Positions 35,529 to 44,110 of a DNA stretch of 64,000 bases are shown in pieces. The DNA is from Ferdinandcohnia sp036965045 (lineage in GTDB: Bacteria > Bacillota > Bacilli > Bacillales > Bacillaceae_L): positions 124,001 to 188,000 of the forward strand of contig NZ_JBALOV010000007.1 in assembly GCF_036965045.1 (NCBI RefSeq), in the 5' to 3' direction. How positions within the stretch are numbered: the stretch's first letter is position 1; each line of letters begins with the position of its first letter. The notes below the pieces were generated by a model, which saw only the letters and a list, made by a program, of their open reading frames with translations, ran no database searches and was not told the origin of the DNA. A program made the translations under genes and the position numbers.

Positions 35529-37883
35529 TTGTTACAATCTAAAACTCGTTGGAAAGTAAATGAATACAACCAGATAAATACAAATCTACTAGTGAAAGAA
35601 CTGCAGGTTACACCTCTAGTAGCATCCCTGCTAGTAAATAGAGGGTTTACTACCGTCGAATCAGCACGAGAATTTTTAGAACCAGATCAACTTCAGTTCC
35701 ACGATCCATTTCTACTTGATCAAATGGACACGGCTATCGAAAGAATAACGAAAGCTATTGAAAATGCGGAACGAATTTTAGTATTTGGTGATTATGATGC
35801 AGATGGTGTTAGTAGTACAACCGTTATGGTAACTGCATTAAAAGAAAAAGGTGCACAGGTTGATTTTTATATTCCCAATCGATTCACAGAAGGTTATGGA
35901 CCTAATGAAACAGCTTTCCGATGGGCTAAATCAGAAGGCTATTCTCTAATCATAACCGTAGATACTGGAATTTCTGCCCTTCATGAGGCTGAAATTGCAA
36001 AAGAATTAGGAATCGATTTAATTATTACTGACCACCATGAAGTTGGTCCTGAACTACCAGTTGCAACGGCAATTATCCATCCGAAAAAGCCGGACAGCAG
36101 GTACCCGTTTAAAGAATTGGCTGGTGTTGGAGTTGCTTTTAAAGTTGCTCATGCCTTGCGAGGCGAAGTACCTGCAGATTTACTAGATGTAGCTGTAATT
36201 GGAACGATTGCTGACCTCGTTCCGCTGCATGGAGAAAATCGTCTTCTTGCCAGGAAGGGAATAAGAGCCTTACAAAATACTAAGCGGCCAGGATTAAAGG
36301 CATTATTGAAAAAAGCCAAAATAGAATCCAATGAAATTTCTGAGGAAACCGTTGGATTTGCAATTGGACCAAGGATTAATGCAGTTGGTCGTTTGCAATC
36401 TGCCGACCCTGCTGTTGATTTAATGATGACAAATGATCCTGAAGAAGCTTCATATATTTCAGATGAAATTGAGGAACTGAATAAGGAAAGACAGCATTTG
36501 GTTAATCAAATGACACAGGAAGCGATTCAAGAGGTTGAAGAAAACTATCCACCTTCCTCCAATTCAGTGTTAGTTATTGCGAAAGAAGGCTGGAACTCTG
36601 GTGTTATCGGAATTGTTGCTTCACGATTAGTTGATCGCTTTTATCGACCTACAATTGTCTTAAGCGTTGATCAAGAAAAAGGACTGGCAAAAGGATCTGC
36701 AAGAAGTATTGCAGGCTTTAACCTATATGAGAGCCTCTCAAAGTGTCGTGATATATTGCCTCATTATGGAGGACATCCGATGGCAGCTGGAATGACCCTT
36801 AAAGTAGACGATGTCAACGACTTAAGGAATCGGTTAAATGGAATCGCAAATGAAGTGTTAACACCTGAAGACTTTCAACCGATTACAAATATAGATGCAA
36901 TTTGCAGTATTCAAGATGTTTCAATTGAATCCATTTTAGAAATGAATAAATTAGCACCTTTTGGAATGGGAAATCCCAAACCAATGCTGCAAATTAATGA
37001 TGTTCAAGTCAATACAATTCGTAAAATCGGAGCGGATCAAAGTCATTTGAAAATTGTTCTTCAGGATGATCCATATACGTTAGATGGTGTTGGCTTTGGG
37101 TTGGGACATACCTGTGAAGGAATCTCACCATTATCAAAGGTGTCGGTAATTGGGGAGCTATCCATCAATGAATGGAACAATAGCCGGAAGCCACAAATTA
37201 TGCTGCAGGATATTGCTGTTAATGAGTGGCAATTATTCGATATTCGCGGCATGCGTAATTTTACAACCTACCTTGAGAAATTGAAGGATGACAATCTTCA
37301 ACTAATTGCCTTTTCGGAAACGACGATTGATAAGCTGGGATTAAACAATCATAAGGTTAACGTTGTTTTTTCCATGGATGAAGCAATTGGACTTCAATGT
37401 GGATCCAAACATGTTATTCTTCTTGACTTACCTGTTGATGATGAGTGGATCAAAGCCTTATTTGAGACAGGGTTTCCAAATCGCATTTATACATTATTCT
37501 TTCATGAGCAGGACCATTTTTTCAGCACAATTCCGACTAGAGAACATTTTAAATGGTTTTATGCATTCTTGGCGAAAAAAGGTCCGTTTGACATGAATCG
37601 CTATGCCCAAGATTTAGCAAAATATAGAGGATGGTCGAAAGAAACAATTGATTTTATGTCACAGGTGTTTTTTGATTTAGATTTTGTTAAAATAGACAAT
37701 GGGTTTATAACTTTATCAAATCAAGCTAAGAAAAGGGATTTGACTGAATCAAGAACATATCAATTGAAAGCAAAAAGAATTGAATTGGAAAAGCAATTAT
37801 TGTATTCATCATATCATCAATTAAAGCATTGGTTTGATGCAATAAATCAAGGTTCGCATTCGCTTGAGGAGGCAATTAAATAA
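35529..37883 (+). CDS. recJ: Single-stranded-DNA exonuclease RecJ
   Basis: 5'-to-3' single-strand exonuclease for recombination and mismatch repair. The DHH phosphoesterase motifs are VFGDYDADGVSSTT, TVDTGIS and TDHHEVG; the DHHA1 motif is YGGHPMAAGMTL. An OB fold and an extra C-terminal domain typical of Bacillus RecJ follow. TTG 35529 is preferred over GTG 35520 because AAGGGGTGA lies 5 bases before it and MLQSKTRW is the usual N-terminus. Length 784 aa. Confidence 0.95.
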   Translation: MLQSKTRWKVNEYNQINTNLLVKELQVTPLVASLLVNRGFTTVESAREFLEPDQLQFHDPFLLDQMDTAIERITKAIENAERILVFGDYDADGVSSTTVMVTALKEKGAQVDFYIPNRFTEGYGPNETAFRWAKSEGYSLIITVDTGISALHEAEIAKELGIDLIITDHHEVGPELPVATAIIHPKKPDSRYPFKELAGVGVAFKVAHALRGEVPADLLDVAVIGTIADLVPLHGENRLLARKGIRALQNTKRPGLKALLKKAKIESNEISEETVGFAIGPRINAVGRLQSADPAVDLMMTNDPEEASYISDEIEELNKERQHLVNQMTQEAIQEVEENYPPSSNSVLVIAKEGWNSGVIGIVASRLVDRFYRPTIVLSVDQEKGLAKGSARSIAGFNLYESLSKCRDILPHYGGHPMAAGMTLKVDDVNDLRNRLNGIANEVLTPEDFQPITNIDAICSIQDVSIESILEMNKLAPFGMGNPKPMLQINDVQVNTIRKIGADQSHLKIVLQDDPYTLDGVGFGLGHTCEGISPLSKVSVIGELSINEWNNSRKPQIMLQDIAVNEWQLFDIRGMRNFTTYLEKLKDDNLQLIAFSETTIDKLGLNNHKVNVVFSMDEAIGLQCGSKHVILLDLPVDDEWIKALFETGFPNRIYTLFFHEQDHFFSTIPTREHFKWFYAFLAKKGPFDMNRYAQDLAKYRGWSKETIDFMSQVFFDLDFVKIDNGFITLSNQAKKRDLTESRTYQLKAKRIELEKQLLYSSYHQLKHWFDAINQGSHSLEEAIK

Positions 37884-38395
37884 TGGATTTAGAAAAATTT
37901 ATCGAGATAGTTGACGACTATCCGAAACCAGGGATTAAATTTAAGGATATTACGCCTTTAATGAATGACGGTGAAGCGTATAAATATGCTACAGACCAAA
38001 TTGTGAAATATGCTAGAGAAAAAGATATAGACCTTGTCGTTGGTCCGGAGGCCCGGGGCTTCATTATTGGTTGTCCAGTAGCATATTCACATGGTGTCGG
38101 CTTTGCTCCTGTTCGAAAGGAAGGTAAACTTCCAAGGGACGTTATCAAAGTAGATTATGGTTTAGAGTACGGAAAAGATGTCCTAACCATCCATAAAGAC
38201 GCTATTAAACCAGGTCAACGTGTATTGATCACAGATGACTTATTAGCAACTGGTGGAACAATCGAGGCAACCATCAATCTAGTTGAACAGCTCGGCGGTG
38301 TAGTAGCTGGGATTGCATTCCTAATTGAACTAACTTACCTAGACGGCCGTAAAAAGTTAGACGGCTATGATGTGTTAACACTAATGAAGTTTTAA
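37883..38395 (+). CDS. apt: Adenine phosphoribosyltransferase
   Basis: Salvages adenine to AMP with PRPP. The PRPP-binding motif is VLITDDLLATGGTIEA. The N-terminal DYPKPGIKFKDITPL and VVGPEARGF are family signatures. The ATG shares one base with the recJ stop codon (TAATG), so the genes are coupled. Length 170 aa. Confidence 0.97.
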   Translation: MDLEKFIEIVDDYPKPGIKFKDITPLMNDGEAYKYATDQIVKYAREKDIDLVVGPEARGFIIGCPVAYSHGVGFAPVRKEGKLPRDVIKVDYGLEYGKDVLTIHKDAIKPGQRVLITDDLLATGGTIEATINLVEQLGGVVAGIAFLIELTYLDGRKKLDGYDVLTLMKF

Positions 38396-38403
38396 TTTCT
38401 TTT

Positions 38404-38432
38404 AAAAAGCGCTCAGTTAGAGTGCTTTTTTT
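38404..38432 (+). terminator. Terminator after apt
   Basis: AAAAAGCGCTC and GAGTGCTTTTT pair (one G-T pair) and are followed by T residues. Confidence 0.8.
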
Positions 38433-38562
38433 AGTAGAGACTTCGTTATTTGCGGTAAAAAGACTATTTTTTCAATACAATCGGCAATATTTCTGTTATT
38501 TCCCTTTACAAGTTTAGAGATTTTCAAGATAATAGTAACAATAACCTAATTTAATATTTAAA

Positions 38563-38594
38563 AAAGATTCAAAGAATTTTTTCTTTGAATCTTT
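38563..38594 (+). other. Perfect 12-bp hairpin just before the rel ribosome site
   Basis: AAAGATTCAAAG (38563-38574) and CTTTGAATCTTT (38583-38594) enclose the loop AATTTTTT. It ends about 10 bases before the rel Shine-Dalgarno. With no T run directly after the stem, simple termination is unlikely. It may be a leader structure that tunes rel translation or stability. Confidence 0.55.
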
Positions 38595-38619
38595 AATTTC
38601 TAAAAAGGTGATAAAGTCT

Positions 38620-40809
38620 ATGGCAAACGAACAGGTCTTAACTCCTGAGCAAGTGATAGAAAAAGCAAAAAAATATTTGAACGATAATGATATTGAGTTT
38701 GTTAATCGTGCGTATAAATTTGCGGAGGAAGCACATAAGGAGCAATTCCGTAAATCTGGTGAACCCTATATCATCCATCCAGTTCAAGTGGCAGGTATTT
38801 TAGTGGATCTTGAAATGGATCCTTCTACAATTGCTGGTGGATTTTTACACGATGTAGTGGAGGATACGAATATCACACTTCAAGAAATCAGTGATGTGTT
38901 CACTCCTGAGGTTGCCATGCTAGTTGATGGAGTTACAAAACTAGGAAAAATTAAATATAAATCACAGGAAGAACAACAGGCTGAAAATCATCGAAAAATG
39001 TTTGTTGCAATGGCTCAGGACATTCGTGTTATTTTAATTAAACTTGCAGACCGTTTGCACAACATGCGTACACTTAAGCATCTCCCACCAGAAAAACAGC
39101 GCAGGATATCCAATGAGACTCTTGAAATATTTGCCCCATTGGCACATCGTCTGGGTATTTCAAAAATAAAATGGGAGCTTGAAGATACGGCCTTACGTTA
39201 TTTAAATCCACAGCAGTATTATCGTATCGTCAACCTGATGAAAAAGAAGCGTGCAGAACGTGAGGAGTATCTTGAGGAAGTCATTGAAGAGGTTAAGAAC
39301 CATGTTGAAGAGGTTTCAATTAAGGCGGATATTTCGGGACGTCCAAAGCATATTTACAGCATATATCGTAAAATGGTCCTGCAAAATAAGCAGTTTAATG
39401 AAATCTATGACCTCCTGGCAGTTCGGATTGTCGTTAGTAGTATAAAAGACTGTTATGCGGTTCTAGGAATCATTCATACTTGCTGGAAGCCAATGCCTGG
39501 TCGATTTAAAGACTATATTGCAATGCCGAAGCCAAATATGTATCAATCCCTTCATACAACTGTAATTGGTCCTAAGGGCGACCCACTTGAGGTTCAAATA
39601 CGAACAGTAGAAATGCACCAGATTGCCGAATATGGAATTGCAGCCCATTGGGCTTATAAAGAAGGTAAACAAGTTAACCAACAATCTTCTTTTGAAGAGA
39701 AATTAACATGGTTCCGTGAAATTCTGGAATGGCAAAACGATGCTTCAAATGCAGAAGAGTTCATGGAATCCTTAAAAATTGATTTATTTTCCGATATGGT
39801 CTTCGTCTTTACACCAAAGGGAGACGTTATGGAGCTCCCATCTGGATCAGTTCCAATTGACTTTGCATACCGCATACACTCTGAAATTGGTAACAAAACA
39901 ATCGGTGCGAAAGTAAATGGAAAAATGGTGACTTTGGATTATAAACTAAAAACGGGGGATATCATCGAGATTTTAACCTCGAAGCATTCTTATGGTCCAA
40001 GTCAGGACTGGATTAAACTTGCCCAAACATCACAGGCAAAAAACAAAATTCGTCAGTTTTTCAAAAAGCAACGCCGTGAAGAAAACATTGAAAAAGGAAA
40101 AGAGCTCGTTGAAAAAGAGATTCGTAACCTTGAGTTTGAAGTAAAGGATATTTTAACACCCGAAAATATAAAAAGGGTTGCCGAGAAATTCAATTTTTCA
40201 AACGAAGATGATATGTATGCAGCGATTGGATATAACGGAATTACCGCAGCCCAAATCGCCAATCGTCTAACGGATAAATTACGAAAGCAACGGGATCTTG
40301 AACAGGTTGCCGAAACAGTATCAGAGGTAAAGCAGGTCTCAAACCGCTCGAAACGAAGAGATTCTGGTGTACAGGTGCAAGGAATAGACAATCTATTGAT
40401 TCGTCTATCGAAATGCTGTAATCCGGTTCCAGGTGATGAAATAGTTGGTTTCATTACAAAAGGCAGAGGCGTATCTGTTCATCGTGCTGATTGCCAAAAT
40501 GTGCATACAAAGGATGCGCAGCAACGCCTTATTGAGGTTGAATGGGAAAGTAATTTAAATGATCGAAAAGAATTTAATGTTGAAATTGAAATTAATGGCT
40601 ATGATCGTCGTGGATTATTAAACGAAGTTCTCCAAGCGGTAAATGAGACAAAAACAAACATTTCGGCTGTTTCAGGAAGATCAGACCGTAATAAAATGGC
40701 AACGATTAATATGTCCATTTCCATTCAAAACGTAAGTCATCTTCATAAAGTTGTGGAACGGATAAAGCAAATTCGGGATATTTATTCGGTTCGACGTGTA
40801 ATGAGTTAA
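38620..40809 (+). CDS. relA: Bifunctional (p)ppGpp synthetase/hydrolase Rel
   Basis: Makes and degrades the alarmone (p)ppGpp. The HD hydrolase domain has HPVQVAGILVDL and FLHDVVEDT. The synthetase domain has GRFKDYIAMPK (the RxKD motif of bifunctional enzymes) and YQSLHTTVIGP. The TGS domain follows (VFTPKGDVMELPSGS), then a Cys-containing zinc region (LSKCCNPVPGDEIVG) and an ACT domain. ATG 38620 follows AAAGGTGAT; 729 aa. Confidence 0.97.
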   Translation: MANEQVLTPEQVIEKAKKYLNDNDIEFVNRAYKFAEEAHKEQFRKSGEPYIIHPVQVAGILVDLEMDPSTIAGGFLHDVVEDTNITLQEISDVFTPEVAMLVDGVTKLGKIKYKSQEEQQAENHRKMFVAMAQDIRVILIKLADRLHNMRTLKHLPPEKQRRISNETLEIFAPLAHRLGISKIKWELEDTALRYLNPQQYYRIVNLMKKKRAEREEYLEEVIEEVKNHVEEVSIKADISGRPKHIYSIYRKMVLQNKQFNEIYDLLAVRIVVSSIKDCYAVLGIIHTCWKPMPGRFKDYIAMPKPNMYQSLHTTVIGPKGDPLEVQIRTVEMHQIAEYGIAAHWAYKEGKQVNQQSSFEEKLTWFREILEWQNDASNAEEFMESLKIDLFSDMVFVFTPKGDVMELPSGSVPIDFAYRIHSEIGNKTIGAKVNGKMVTLDYKLKTGDIIEILTSKHSYGPSQDWIKLAQTSQAKNKIRQFFKKQRREENIEKGKELVEKEIRNLEFEVKDILTPENIKRVAEKFNFSNEDDMYAAIGYNGITAAQIANRLTDKLRKQRDLEQVAETVSEVKQVSNRSKRRDSGVQVQGIDNLLIRLSKCCNPVPGDEIVGFITKGRGVSVHRADCQNVHTKDAQQRLIEVEWESNLNDRKEFNVEIEINGYDRRGLLNEVLQAVNETKTNISAVSGRSDRNKMATINMSISIQNVSHLHKVVERIKQIRDIYSVRRVMS

Positions 40810-40825
40810 GAAGGGGAATTATCGA

Positions 40826-41266
40826 ATGAGAGTTGTTGTACAACGTGCGAAAGACGCTCGAGTTATGGTTCAACGTGAAGAAGTGGGTTCTATCAAAAAT
40901 GGGTTGATGCTTTTGGTCGGCATTACACATAACGATACAATGGAAGATATCAAATATGTAGCCGATAAAATTGTTAATCTTCGCATCTTTGAGGATGATG
41001 AAGGAAAAATGAATTTATCTTTACTTGATGTAAAAGGGGATATTCTTTCTGTATCCCAGTTTACATTATACGGAGATTGCCGAAAAGGTAGACGCCCAAA
41101 CTTCATGGATGCTGCAAAACCTGAATTTGCGGAAAAGATGTATGATCTTTTTAATTCAGAACTCCGAGAAAAAGGTGTAAATGTTGAGACGGGTTCATTC
41201 GGAGCAATGATGGATGTCCAATTTACCAATGTCGGACCAGTCACGTTAATAATAGAGAGTAAATAA
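40826..41266 (+). CDS. dtd: D-aminoacyl-tRNA deacylase
   Basis: Removes D-amino acids (and Gly) from mischarged tRNA. MRVVVQRAKDARV opens the protein. SQFTLYGD is the conserved active-site block, and NVGPVTLIIE carries the Gly-cisPro substrate gate. Length 146 aa. It follows rel by 16 bp, as in B. subtilis. Confidence 0.97.
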   Translation: MRVVVQRAKDARVMVQREEVGSIKNGLMLLVGITHNDTMEDIKYVADKIVNLRIFEDDEGKMNLSLLDVKGDILSVSQFTLYGDCRKGRRPNFMDAAKPEFAEKMYDLFNSELREKGVNVETGSFGAMMDVQFTNVGPVTLIIESK

Positions 41267-41270
41267 GAAA

Positions 41271-41300
41271 AGTGTAAGGTGCCCGATAGCGCCTGACACT
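41271..41300. other. Hairpin with AGTGT/ACACT ends after dtd
   Basis: AGTGTAAGGTGC and GCGCCTGACACT pair over 11 of 12 positions. There is no T run, and a separate terminator follows. It may be a small dispersed palindrome; no second copy was found in this window. Confidence 0.5.
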
Positions 41301-41309
41301 AGACAATAA

Positions 41310-41346
41310 TAAATGCCTCAAAAGCGATTTGCTTTTGAGGCATTTT
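41310..41346 (+). terminator. Bidirectional terminator between dtd and the amidase gene
   Basis: AAATGCCTCAAAAGC and GCTTTTGAGGCATTT form a perfect 15-bp stem with a 5-base loop, between convergent genes. Confidence 0.9.
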
Positions 41347-41357
41347 TCTGTAAAAGT

Positions 41358-43148
41358 TTATTTACTTTTAAAATATTGGGCTAGCCCATAATAAATGCCA
41401 TTTGACACATTTTCTTGGAAATTATTGGTGTTTACTGTATACTCTTCTGTTGGATTGCTTAGGAATCCTAATTCCAATAAGACAGAAGGGTTTCTGTTTT
41501 CTCGTAATACTTGATAGTTCCCTTGACGATGCTGTCTGTTTTTGAATCCCGTGTTCTTTACAAGCTCCGATTGAAGAGTAGAAGCAAGTCCAACATCAAT
41601 ATTTTTATAATAATAGGAAGTTACTCCGCGTACATTTCGGTCATAAATACTATCATAGTGGATGCTCACAAAGGCATCAGCGTTTCGATAATGAGAGATA
41701 CTTACCCTTGAACGTAAGCTTACATAATTATCACTATTGCGTGTCATGACTACATTAGCACCAGACGCATTTAGTTTATCCACAACCATACTAGCTGTAC
41801 GCAAATTTAGATGTTTCTCGTAAGAACCACTTACTCCAATGGCACCACTGTCATTTCCTCCATGACCAGGGTCAATAACGATCGTTTTTCCTTTTAAATA
41901 TTGATTCACACCTGGACGTTCGACAATGTTCTGCGCACCATTGACTGAAACAAGCCAACCCGCAACATAGCCAATTTTATTTCCAGGAAGGTTAATTTTA
42001 TACCAGTCCCCGTCCTTGGTAACCATTGCAAAAGAATCGCCCTCGTTCCCCCGTGCAACTACTGAATGTGAAGTAGAGGCCCCTGAACGAATATTTGTAC
42101 CATTGTAAAGGATCTTAACTGTGGATTGTCCAGTACTTGGTGTTTCTGTTTTTGTATCCATCTGAACATCTAAATACCAGCTAGCAATCCAGCCTTTCGT
42201 TCCGTTCGATAATGTAATGCGGCTCCAATTATTTACTTCCTCATCAATTGTTACCTTATTCCCTTGCTTTAGGCTTCCAATAATTTTACCCGAAAGGGAA
42301 CCACTATCTCGAACATTTAAGCTAGATGCTGTAACAATCCCTATCTTACCCTGGTTTGACGGGCTTTTGGGTGGTGTAGTAGGCTGAGATGGTTTTTCCT
42401 CCTCTTTAGAAGAAATCCCTGCAACAAAATCTCTATGTATCCAAGCAGAACGTCCGCCAAACACAATTTCTAACCACTTTTCTCGCTCATTTGTAATCGT
42501 AACATTTGCATTTTGCTTTAGCTTTCCAATGACTCTACCTTGCAAATTAGGCTGATCCCGCACATTTAGAATAGAAGCAGTAATAGTGCCGGTTTTTTTA
42601 GCAGAGCTTGAATTTGAAGTTGGATTCGAATTCGAGTTCGTTGAACCAGTTGTCTGCTTTGCCTTGATAAATTGTGAGGAAACCCAACCAACATGTCCAT
42701 TAAATGAAAGTTTAGTCCAATTCTCATTTGCCTCAATAAACTTGGCCTCGTTCCCTTTGTTTAACGAACCAATTATTTGGAAACTTGTTCCAGGACCACT
42801 CCGAAACCTTAGTCCATCTACGGTTGATACAACGGTTGATGACGTAGTAGTTGGAGATGAGTTGGATTGGTTTTCTTTTATAAGCCATGAAGCAACCCAG
42901 CCTGTTTTTCCTGAGGAAAGCTGTAGCTTAACCCACTCATTTTTCCTTTCAATGATGGTATACTTTTCCCCTTGTTTGACCTGTGCTGTTCTTCCGTAGG
43001 AGAGTCCAGGGCCTTCTCTTACGTTTAAGACAGAAGTATTAATGACTGCGATTGATTCTGCATTTGTCAGTTTTCCAGGGTTTATTGTAACTGAAAAAAT
43101 AATTGCGAGTAGGAACGCTAGTCCCAGTTTTAAAATCTTGTGTAACAC
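41358..43148 (-). CDS. SH3b-domain N-acetylmuramoyl-L-alanine amidase (YrvJ-like)
   Basis: Secreted cell-wall hydrolase. A signal peptide (about residues 1-30) is followed by five SH3b wall-binding repeats, each with an LNVR-like phrase (TSVLNVREGPGLSYG, DGLRFRSGPG, ASILNVRDQP, ASSLNVRDSG, GTNIRSGAS). A C-terminal Amidase_3 domain (about residues 420-595) has IDPGHGGNDSGA, SYEKHLN and SIHYDS as zinc ligands and VLLELGFLSN with the catalytic Glu. Length 596 aa. Its position matches B. subtilis yrvJ. Confidence 0.92.
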   Translation of the reverse strand: MLHKILKLGLAFLLAIIFSVTINPGKLTNAESIAVINTSVLNVREGPGLSYGRTAQVKQGEKYTIIERKNEWVKLQLSSGKTGWVASWLIKENQSNSSPTTTSSTVVSTVDGLRFRSGPGTSFQIIGSLNKGNEAKFIEANENWTKLSFNGHVGWVSSQFIKAKQTTGSTNSNSNPTSNSSSAKKTGTITASILNVRDQPNLQGRVIGKLKQNANVTITNEREKWLEIVFGGRSAWIHRDFVAGISSKEEEKPSQPTTPPKSPSNQGKIGIVTASSLNVRDSGSLSGKIIGSLKQGNKVTIDEEVNNWSRITLSNGTKGWIASWYLDVQMDTKTETPSTGQSTVKILYNGTNIRSGASTSHSVVARGNEGDSFAMVTKDGDWYKINLPGNKIGYVAGWLVSVNGAQNIVERPGVNQYLKGKTIVIDPGHGGNDSGAIGVSGSYEKHLNLRTASMVVDKLNASGANVVMTRNSDNYVSLRSRVSISHYRNADAFVSIHYDSIYDRNVRGVTSYYYKNIDVGLASTLQSELVKNTGFKNRQHRQGNYQVLRENRNPSVLLELGFLSNPTEEYTVNTNNFQENVSNGIYYGLAQYFKSK

Positions 43149-43285
43149 TTAAAAGCCTCCTTGAGTAAAAAACATAGCTTTATAAGATTTCGCCATAAAT
43201 AAAAATATTCCTGTTTTTAATAGAAATAAAATCATAAAAATGGGAAAGATACGTAATAGTTTAACATGAAATAGGAGTGATTTGG

Positions 43286-43462
43286 GTGCGATTTAGCGAA
43301 AAAAGCAACAATGTACAAAATACAGGCGGAAATGTATTTGGGGTGGATTTTCACGATTTTATTCAAAAAGAGCAATCGTCAACATATGTTGAATTAGCGA
43401 GTGAATTTGGTGTTTCGGTGAGAGATGTAAGAAACTTAAAAAAGCAATTACATCGTTCCTAA
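43286..43462 (+). CDS. Small helix-turn-helix-like protein (YrzK-like)
   Basis: A 58-aa protein with a C-terminal segment YVELASEFGVSVRDVRNLKK that looks like a sigma-70 region 4 or helix-turn-helix. A small protein of this kind (yrzK) sits before hisS in B. subtilis. GTG 43286 is preferred over 43277 because AGGAGTGA lies 6 bases upstream. Target unknown. Confidence 0.7.
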   Translation: MRFSEKSNNVQNTGGNVFGVDFHDFIQKEQSSTYVELASEFGVSVRDVRNLKKQLHRS

Positions 43463-43504
43463 TCGATATGATTGATCGTAAATCAAAAAAAATCATTCTA
43501 AAAC

Positions 43505-43533
43505 TTGACATGAACTGAGTTCATACGTATGAT
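43505..43533 (+). promoter_or_regulatory. Sigma-A promoter of hisS-aspS
   Basis: TTGACA, a 17-base spacer and TATGAT, about 30 bp before the T-box leader. Confidence 0.75.
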
Positions 43534-43563
43534 TATATAAAATTCAACAAAATAATAATAACT

Positions 43564-43958
43564 TGAACCAATGATGGGGAAAAGTAGATAGGAATACACA
43601 TGAATAGAGAGGGAATGTCAAGGGCTGAAAACATTCCTGCATGATGACTTATTGAACGAACACCTCGTAGGTTTCTCTCTGAAAAAGCAAGTGCTCTAGT
43701 AGGAGTTGAACGTTTCAGGCGTTAACTGATCGAGTGAAAACTAAAACAATTGTCTCTAAACGACCTAGAAGCAAGAAGGTCGAGGCAGTGAGTTTTCGAG
43801 AAACGCAAATGCACGTTCTTGGTGCATGCGTATCGCAGAAAACGAAGCTAACGAAGAGATTCGCCGCTTATGGGGCGTTTAGTTTTAACTAGGGTGGTAC
43901 CACGGGAACACAAGCTCTCGTCCCTACAAGAAATTGTAGGGATGGGAGCTTTTTTTGG
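43564..43958 (+). ncRNA. T-box leader of hisS-aspS
   Basis: tRNA-sensing riboswitch. Stem I parts are visible: GATGGGGAAAAGTA, AGAGAGGGA and the apical stem GGAATGT/ACATTCC. The T-box AGGGTGGTACCACGG is at 43891-43905. A strong terminator follows, with arms AGCTCTCGTCCCTACA and TGTAGGGATGGGAGCT and a run of T (43912-43958). A CAC (His) triplet lies in GAACGAACACC at 43661-43663, but the exact specifier register is uncertain. Uncharged tRNA should favour readthrough into hisS. Confidence 0.9.
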
Positions 43959-43959
43959 T

Positions 43960-44095
43960 TTAACTTTATTTAACAGGCCCCTGTTAAATAAAGTTAAAGC
44001 CCTCCGGGGGATGCCACAGATTTTCAAATGAATCTTTTCGAGTAAACTCGAAAAAATCTGGGCGCAAATACGCCAAGGCGCATTTGAATAGTAGT
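43960..44095. repeat. Intergenic hairpin repeat element, copy B (in the hisS leader)
   Basis: Second copy of the element at 35324. The opening palindrome has 18-bp perfect arms (43960-43977, 43980-43997) that share TTAACTTTA with copy A but differ in the rest while still pairing. GGATGCCACAGATTTTCAAA is identical (44009-44028). The middle hairpin (TCTTTTCGAGT, ACTCGAAAA) and the last one (CAAAT/ATTTG with CGCC/GGCG, 44065-44086) have changed in both arms. It lies between the T-box terminator and the hisS ribosome site, in the readthrough mRNA. Confidence 0.85.
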
Positions 44096-44110
44096 AAGGA
44101 GGAGTAAACA

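Noticed and set aside
43464..44110. A protein gene in the 650-bp gap before hisS
   Set aside because: The gap is filled by a promoter, the T-box leader and repeat copy B; frames there are shadows of structured RNA.
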